Shown here: positions 60,320 through 64,000 of the stretch, piece after piece
Numbering within the stretch: position 1 is the first letter of the stretch
How the letters are laid out: every line of letters begins with the position of its first letter
Origin: an uncultured Oscillospiraceae bacterium
GTDB lineage: Bacteria; Bacillota; Clostridia; Oscillospirales; Oscillospiraceae
NCBI GenBank assembly: GCA_944385125.1
Contig: CALWVZ010000004.1
Location: forward strand, 1-64,000
Reading direction: 5' to 3'
Length of the DNA: 64,000 nucleotides
Notes under the pieces: model-generated
Seen by the model: only the letters and a program-made list of their open reading frames with translations
Told to the model about the DNA's origin: nothing
Database searches by the model: none
Translations under genes and position numbers: made by a program

Positions 60320-60354
60320 GATAATATTATAGCATATATTATCTTATTTGGCAA
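60320..60354 (-). promoter_or_regulatory. Y-polymerase promoter with perfect inverted repeat
   Basis: Minus-strand -35 TTGCCA (60349-60354) and -10 TATAAT (60326-60331), spacer 17. A perfect 8-bp inverted repeat GATAATAT-N8-ATATTATC (60320-60343) covers the -10 and half of the spacer. It does not match the Firmicute LexA box (GAAC-N4-GTTC). Confidence 0.7.
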
Positions 60355-60404
60355 TAGCCTGTTTCAGCAGCAATAAAAGCCTATGGGGAAAAGGCATAAA
60401 AGAT

Positions 60405-60425
60405 CCCCGGCCGGAAGGGCCGGGG
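60405..60425 (-). terminator. Terminator after vanZ
   Basis: A perfect 8-bp GC stem (CCCCGGCC/GGCCGGGG) with a 5-base loop, then ATCTTTTAT on the minus strand, right after the VanZ gene. Confidence 0.75.
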
Positions 60426-60430
60426 TCGGT

Positions 60431-60907
60431 TCAGGAGAACTTGTCTCTGTCTATTCGTTTTTCTATGAAGCGCTCGAATATCACGGCGCAGAGCCAGAGC
60501 CCCACCATATATCCGCAGAAGTCCAGCAGCACATCCTGTACCTGGGAACCCCGCTTGGACAAAAGCTGCAGCGACTCGTCCATAACGGCGGCGGAGAGGC
60601 CGGCAAAGGCACAGTTCACATAGCCCTGGGGGCCCTGCCTGTCTCTCAGATGCAGCAGCAGGCTGAATTCGGCTCCAAGTATGCCGAACTCGGTGATGTG
60701 GGCCAGCTTTCTCAGGAGATGGTCGCTCTTGGGAGAGAGATGTATGCCCAGCGCCCGGAAGAGCTCCACTATACGCTCCAGCAGCCCCTGGCTCATGGCC
60801 TGGGATTCTGCTCTGGGCACAAGGGAGTTGACCCATATGAAGGCCAGGGTCAGGCCTATCAATATTTTTATAAGGCGGCAGAGCCGCTCATAGTCCCGTC
60901 TGTCCAT
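60431..60907 (-). CDS. VanZ family membrane protein
   Basis: 158 residues with four predicted helices. Typical VanZ landmarks are LAFIWVNSLVPRAESQAMS, the HLLRKLAHITEFGILGAEFSLLL helix and AAVMDESLQLLSKRGSQVQDVLLDFCGYMVG. VanZ gives low-level teicoplanin resistance in enterococci, but most homologues have no proven role. It shares one base with the obg stop, so it is in the L21-L27-obg operon. Confidence 0.9.
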   Translation of the reverse strand: MDRRDYERLCRLIKILIGLTLAFIWVNSLVPRAESQAMSQGLLERIVELFRALGIHLSPKSDHLLRKLAHITEFGILGAEFSLLLHLRDRQGPQGYVNCAFAGLSAAVMDESLQLLSKRGSQVQDVLLDFCGYMVGLWLCAVIFERFIEKRIDRDKFS

Positions 60908-62190
60908 CAGTCTTTATACTCGAACATCAGATCGTACATGCTCACGGTATCCCCGTCCTTCACGCCCATCTCCTCCATGCGCTTAAAGACGCCGGCCTCC
61001 CGGAGCACCCGGTCAAAGTACATGCGGCTCTCATAGTCGGAGAAGTTGACGGTGGCCACCAGGCGCTGGAGCCAGGGTCCCTCCACTATCCACATGTCGT
61101 CGAACTGCTGGATGTTCAGCTCGCCGGAGGTGTCCACCACCGGCTCGGGAGGCACATAGTCCGCCTCATAGCTGGCTATGGGGGGCAGCTCATGGAGGCG
61201 CCGGGCGCAGTCCTTCACCAGTTCCCGGGTGCCCTCGTGAGTGACGGCGCTGAGCTCAAAGAAACTGTAGCCCTGCTTTTCCACATGGGCCTTCAGCCGC
61301 TCAATGTTCTCCCGGTCGCCATAGAGCAGGTCGCACTTGTTGGCGGCCACTATCTGGGGCCGCTCCGCCAGCTCCGGGCTGTACTGCTTCAGCTCGGCGT
61401 TAATTGCCTCAAAGTCCTCCACCGGGTCCCGGCCCTCGCTGCCGGACACATCCACCAGGTGGATGAGCAGGCGGCAGCGGTCGATATGCCGCAAAAAGTC
61501 GTGGCCCAGGCCTGCGCCTTCGGCGGCCCCCTCGATTATGCCGGGGATGTCCGCCATGACGAAGGACACGCCCTCGTCAACATACACCACACCCAGGTTG
61601 GGATACAGGGTGGTGAAATGGTAGTTTGCTATCTTGGGGTGGGCCTTGCTCACCACGCTGAGAAGAGTGGATTTGCCCACGTTGGGAAAGCCCACCAGGC
61701 CGATATCCGCCAAAAGCTTCAGCTCCAGGGTAATGTCGTGGCTCTCTCCCGGCAGGCCCGGCTTTGCAAAGCGGGGCACCTGACGGGTGGGGGTTGCAAA
61801 GTGCATGTTGCCCCAGCCGCCCCGGCCGCCCTTGGCCGCCAGCCAGTCCTCGCCGGTGGACATGTCGTGCATGATGGCCCCGGTCTCCGTGTCCCGGATA
61901 ATGGTGCCTCTGGGCACCTTGATATACAGGGTCTCTCCGTCCTTGCCGTAGCAGCGCTTGCCCTGGCCGTTGGCCCCGTTGCCCGCCACATATTTGCGCT
62001 TGTATCTGAAGTCCATCAGGGTGGACATATTGTCGTCAACAACAAAGATGACATTGCCGCCCCGGCCGCCGTCGCCGCCGTCCGGGCCGCCTGCGGCCAC
62101 ATATTTTTCCCTGTGAAAGGCCACGGCTCCGTCCCCGCCCTTGCCGGCGTGGATGCTGATACGGGCCTTATCCACAAAAGATGCTGCCAT
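60907..62190 (-). CDS. obg: GTPase Obg
   Basis: 427 residues. The N-terminal glycine-rich Obg fold (GKGGDGAVAFHREKYVAAGGPDGGDGGRGG) is followed by the GTPase domain (GFPNVGKST, ADIPGIIEGAAEGAGLGHDFLRHI, NKCD) and a C-terminal OCT domain typical of Firmicutes. It acts in ribosome assembly and stress control. The ATG at 62190 has GGAGG 5 bases upstream; a longer start was rejected. Confidence 0.97.
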   Translation of the reverse strand: MAASFVDKARISIHAGKGGDGAVAFHREKYVAAGGPDGGDGGRGGNVIFVVDDNMSTLMDFRYKRKYVAGNGANGQGKRCYGKDGETLYIKVPRGTIIRDTETGAIMHDMSTGEDWLAAKGGRGGWGNMHFATPTRQVPRFAKPGLPGESHDITLELKLLADIGLVGFPNVGKSTLLSVVSKAHPKIANYHFTTLYPNLGVVYVDEGVSFVMADIPGIIEGAAEGAGLGHDFLRHIDRCRLLIHLVDVSGSEGRDPVEDFEAINAELKQYSPELAERPQIVAANKCDLLYGDRENIERLKAHVEKQGYSFFELSAVTHEGTRELVKDCARRLHELPPIASYEADYVPPEPVVDTSGELNIQQFDDMWIVEGPWLQRLVATVNFSDYESRMYFDRVLREAGVFKRMEEMGVKDGDTVSMYDLMFEYKD

Positions 62191-62226
62191 AGTCTCCTCC
62201 TTTGTACCCAATGAAAGGAATGATAA

Positions 62227-62255
62227 GAAAAAGGCCGGACTGCTTGTCCGGCCTT
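62227..62255 (-). terminator. Hairpin between rpmA and obg
   Basis: A perfect 10-bp stem (AAGGCCGGAC/GTCCGGCCTT), 5-base loop, followed on the minus strand by TTTTTCTT. It likely lowers obg expression relative to the ribosomal genes by partial termination. Confidence 0.85.
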
Positions 62256-62264
62256 GATGGTCAA

Positions 62265-62528
62265 TTACTGAGCGATTTCTTCGTAAACAGAGACCTTCTT
62301 GCGGTCCTTGCCCATGCGCTCGAACTTCACGGTGCCGTCCACGAGGGCGAACAGAGTGTCGTCCTTACCCTTGCCCACATTGGTGCCCGGGTGGATCTTG
62401 GTTCCGCGCTGTCTGACAAGGATGTTGCCGGCCAGGACAAACTGTCCATCGGCTCTCTTGGCACCAAGACGCTTAGACTCACTGTCGCGGCCGTTCTTGG
62501 TAGAACCCATACCTTTTTTATGTGCCAT
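62265..62528 (-). CDS. rpmA: Ribosomal protein L27
   Basis: 87 residues beginning [22 protein letters not shown]. It sits near the peptidyl-transferase centre. Unlike most Firmicute L27 proteins it has no N-terminal extension of the LRLDLQFFAS type, and the gene for the Prp protease that would remove it is absent from its usual place between rplU and rpmA (only 42 bases separate them). Confidence 0.98.
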   Translation of the reverse strand: MAHKKGMGSTKNGRDSESKRLGAKRADGQFVLAGNILVRQRGTKIHPGTNVGKGKDDTLFALVDGTVKFERMGKDRKKVSVYEEIAQ

Positions 62529-62570
62529 TTAGCTTACACCTCCATAAGTCATAATCAGTTGCGGAATTAA

Positions 62571-62885
62571 TTATGCGTTGATGGCTTCGATCTGAACCTT
62601 GGTATAGGGCTGTCTGTGGCCCTGAGTTCTGCGGTAGCCCTTTTTGGGCTTCATCTTGTAGACGCGTATCTTGGCGCTCTTGCCGGTCTTGACGACGTTG
62701 GCAGTTACGCTGGCGCCTTCGATGACGGGTGCACCGAACTTGGCGGTCTCACCGTCCACAACAGCCAGAACCTGGTCGAACTTCACAGTCTCGCCGGCAG
62801 CCACATCCAGCTTCTCAACGAAGATAACGTCGCCCTCTGCCACGCGGTACTGCTTGCCGCCGGTAACGATAACAGCATGCTTCAT
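62571..62885 (-). CDS. rplU: Ribosomal protein L21
   Basis: 104 residues, normal length: [25 protein letters not shown] at the N-terminus and [26 protein letters not shown] at the C-terminus. First gene of the rplU-rpmA-obg-vanZ operon. GAGGGAGG precedes the ATG. Confidence 0.98.
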   Translation of the reverse strand: MKHAVIVTGGKQYRVAEGDVIFVEKLDVAAGETVKFDQVLAVVDGETAKFGAPVIEGASVTANVVKTGKSAKIRVYKMKPKKGYRRTQGHRQPYTKVQIEAINA

Positions 62886-62999
62886 GAACTTTTTCCTCCC
62901 TCTCTTCAGGACTCGCTCTGGGGGTGGAGACCTGGTCTCAGCTTGTATACCCCTTCAATGCGGCTTGAATAGGATACCACAGAGGCGACTGCTTGTCAA
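62886..62999 (-). promoter_or_regulatory. rplU promoter and L21-type leader
   Basis: -35 TTGACA (62994-62999) and -10 TATCCT (62971-62976), spacer 17. The leader of about 80 bases can fold a nested hairpin (GGGGT outer stem with ACCCC, inner GAGAC-CAG-GTCTC). Its place fits the L21 leader by which L21 is thought to control its own operon in Firmicutes; the match to the known family was not tested. Confidence 0.6.
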
Positions 63000-63031
63000 C
63001 GATTTTATCTCATTTTTTCCTGATTTTATGG

Positions 63032-63056
63032 AAAACCCGGGGAGCGCAGGCTCCCC
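63032..63056 (-). terminator. Terminator of the RsiV-like gene
   Basis: A perfect 7-bp stem (GGGGAGC/GCTCCCC) with a GCAG loop, then GGGTTTTCC on the minus strand, 18 bases past the stop. Confidence 0.8.
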
Positions 63057-63074
63057 AGGTCGCTAAATCGTTTA

Positions 63075-64000
63075 TCAGCCCACAGCCTCCACCGTGTCGG
63101 TGAGCGCAGGACCTCCATCCTCCCCTATGCTGAGGTAGAGCCTGTGCTCTCCGTCGGCATTCAAATAGCTTATCTGTATCTCCGGCATGCCTTCCGGCAG
63201 AGGGCACACCGCCTGAAGGGCCTCGTCCGTCATTGCGCTGCAGCTCCAGAGGGTGGATGAGGGATAGAACTTGTCGGCATAGTCGCCTGCGGTCACGGTA
63301 AGGCTGCTTATGCTGCCCCGGGCCACCAGGTAGAACTCGGCTCCATCCTGGCCGGTCACCAGTTTGTCGATGATGGGAGTGCTGCCGTCCACCATATTCT
63401 CAGCCTTTACCAGTTCAAGGCTCCCGCTGCCCTGGGCTGCGGCAGGTATCCACTTGTCGTCGATGTGTCCGGCCAGGGCATCGTAGGGTATGACAAACTC
63501 CACTATACCGGCGGCATAGCTGCTTATCTCATAGAGATCGGGGAATATGACCAGGCCGTCGCTGCCGAAATACCAGGAACCCTCCCTAAGCAATGGGCTG
63601 AGTATCTCGGCGTAGCCGCTGCCCTCGGGAAGAAGGCTGGTATCTATGCGCAGGGCCAGTTCCTCATCGCTCTCCACCAGCTGCACCATATAGTCCGTCA
63701 GGAAGGCGGCCAGGGACTCATAGTCGGAGCTCAGCTCCTGGAGCGTTATAAGGTGACCGTCACTGAGGTCAAAGCAGTAGCCCTCATAGCCGTAGCTGCC
63801 GTGGGCTCCGCCGGTGTACATGTAATCGTTATACAGCAGGGTAAGCACCCGGGAGTCTATACGGGGCACGGAAACGCTGCGCTCCGAAGCCATCTCCAGG
63901 GGCACGCCCTCGGCGCCGGTCTCCACCACATAGCGGTAGTTGTCCTCGGCCATGGTGAGCATGTTGTTGTAGCCGGTGCCCTGCATACCGTCATACTCGT
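63075..64000 (-). CDS. RsiV-like DUF4163/DUF3298 protein, truncated by the window edge
   Basis: The frame is open to the right edge, so the N-terminus is missing; about 308 residues are visible. The LLYNDYMYTGGAHGSYGYEGYCFDLSDGHLITLQELSS segment is the DUF3298 signature, with VIPYDALAGHI closing it. These domains occur in RsiV (anti-sigma factor binding lysozyme) and in exported proteins of unknown role. Whether a membrane anchor or sigma partner exists cannot be seen here. A further domain of about 100 residues follows DUF3298 and is not recognised. Confidence 0.75.
   Translation of the reverse strand, partial: EYDGMQGTGYNNMLTMAEDNYRYVVETGAEGVPLEMASERSVSVPRIDSRVLTLLYNDYMYTGGAHGSYGYEGYCFDLSDGHLITLQELSSDYESLAAFLTDYMVQLVESDEELALRIDTSLLPEGSGYAEILSPLLREGSWYFGSDGLVIFPDLYEISSYAAGIVEFVIPYDALAGHIDDKWIPAAAQGSGSLELVKAENMVDGSTPIIDKLVTGQDGAEFYLVARGSISSLTVTAGDYADKFYPSSTLWSCSAMTDEALQAVCPLPEGMPEIQISYLNADGEHRLYLSIGEDGGPALTDTVEAVG

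Overview
The window reads as a chromosome segment of a spore-forming Firmicute of class Clostridia, most likely Oscillospirales (Oscillospiraceae/Ruminococcaceae type). The grounds are an IspH-ribosomal protein S1 fusion, the tig-clpP-clpX-lon-ysxC block, a GerW/YtfJ sporulation gene, scpA/scpB next to a site-2 protease, the lepB-rbgA-rnhB-yraN block, fairly GC-rich coding sequence (AT-rich only between genes), and AAGGAGG-type ribosome sites. This placement is inferred from gene content; no search was run. I saw no rRNA, tRNA, CRISPR array, prophage or complete insertion sequence.

Layout. 1-1.8 kb: NUDIX protein and a divergent lipase. 1.8-11.7 kb: one long minus-strand operon (site-2 protease, scpA, scpB, DUF2953, gerW, dacF, rluB, RpiR regulator, HI0933 flavoprotein, cmk, ispH-rpsA) with many overlapping starts. 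11.7-18.1 kb: tig, clpP, clpX, lon, ysxC. 18.1-21.5 kb: metallophosphoesterase, a small Cys-rich DUF1540 protein, and yraN/rnhB/rbgA/lepB. 21.6-28.4 kb: surface-polysaccharide genes (three GT2, a Wzy/WaaL-like membrane protein, a tandem GT4 protein). 28.5-35.7 kb: a divergent one-carbon and corrinoid methyl-transfer cluster. 35.8-38.0 kb: glycogen synthase with a long repetitive N-terminus. 38.2-44.9 kb: membrane XRE regulator, malic enzyme, and a two-subunit fumarase whose subunit genes are separated by two GT39 glycosyltransferases, one of them AT-rich. 45-52 kb: HAD phosphatase, xerD, two small membrane proteins, yajC, tgt, queA, dapA. 52-55.3 kb: Zn/Cd efflux ATPase with a detached HMA protein and an ArsR repressor. 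55.3-60.3 kb: a frameshifted lipoprotein, EcsC, YolD and a Y-family polymerase. 60.4-64 kb: VanZ, obg, L27, L21 and a truncated RsiV-like protein.

How the genes work together. FolD, FchA and 5-formyl-THF cyclo-ligase move carbon among folates. A homocysteine methyltransferase module, a corrinoid-activating iron-sulfur protein, a DUF2284 metal protein and a fused UroD-family/B12 protein could pass a methyl group through a corrinoid to homocysteine. Fumarase plus malic enzyme link fumarate, malate and pyruvate. Lon, ClpXP and trigger factor form a protein quality-control block.

Most notable for follow-up: a compact candidate pseudoknot RNA just upstream of the dapA ribosome site; the corrinoid cluster; a strong internal ribosome site within ispH-rpsA; the repeat extension of GlgA; and the fumarase split. 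No gene-free stretch exceeds 300 bases. The two longest are 47490-47700 (AT-rich, one good promoter) and 50762-50995 (queA promoter and dapA leader).
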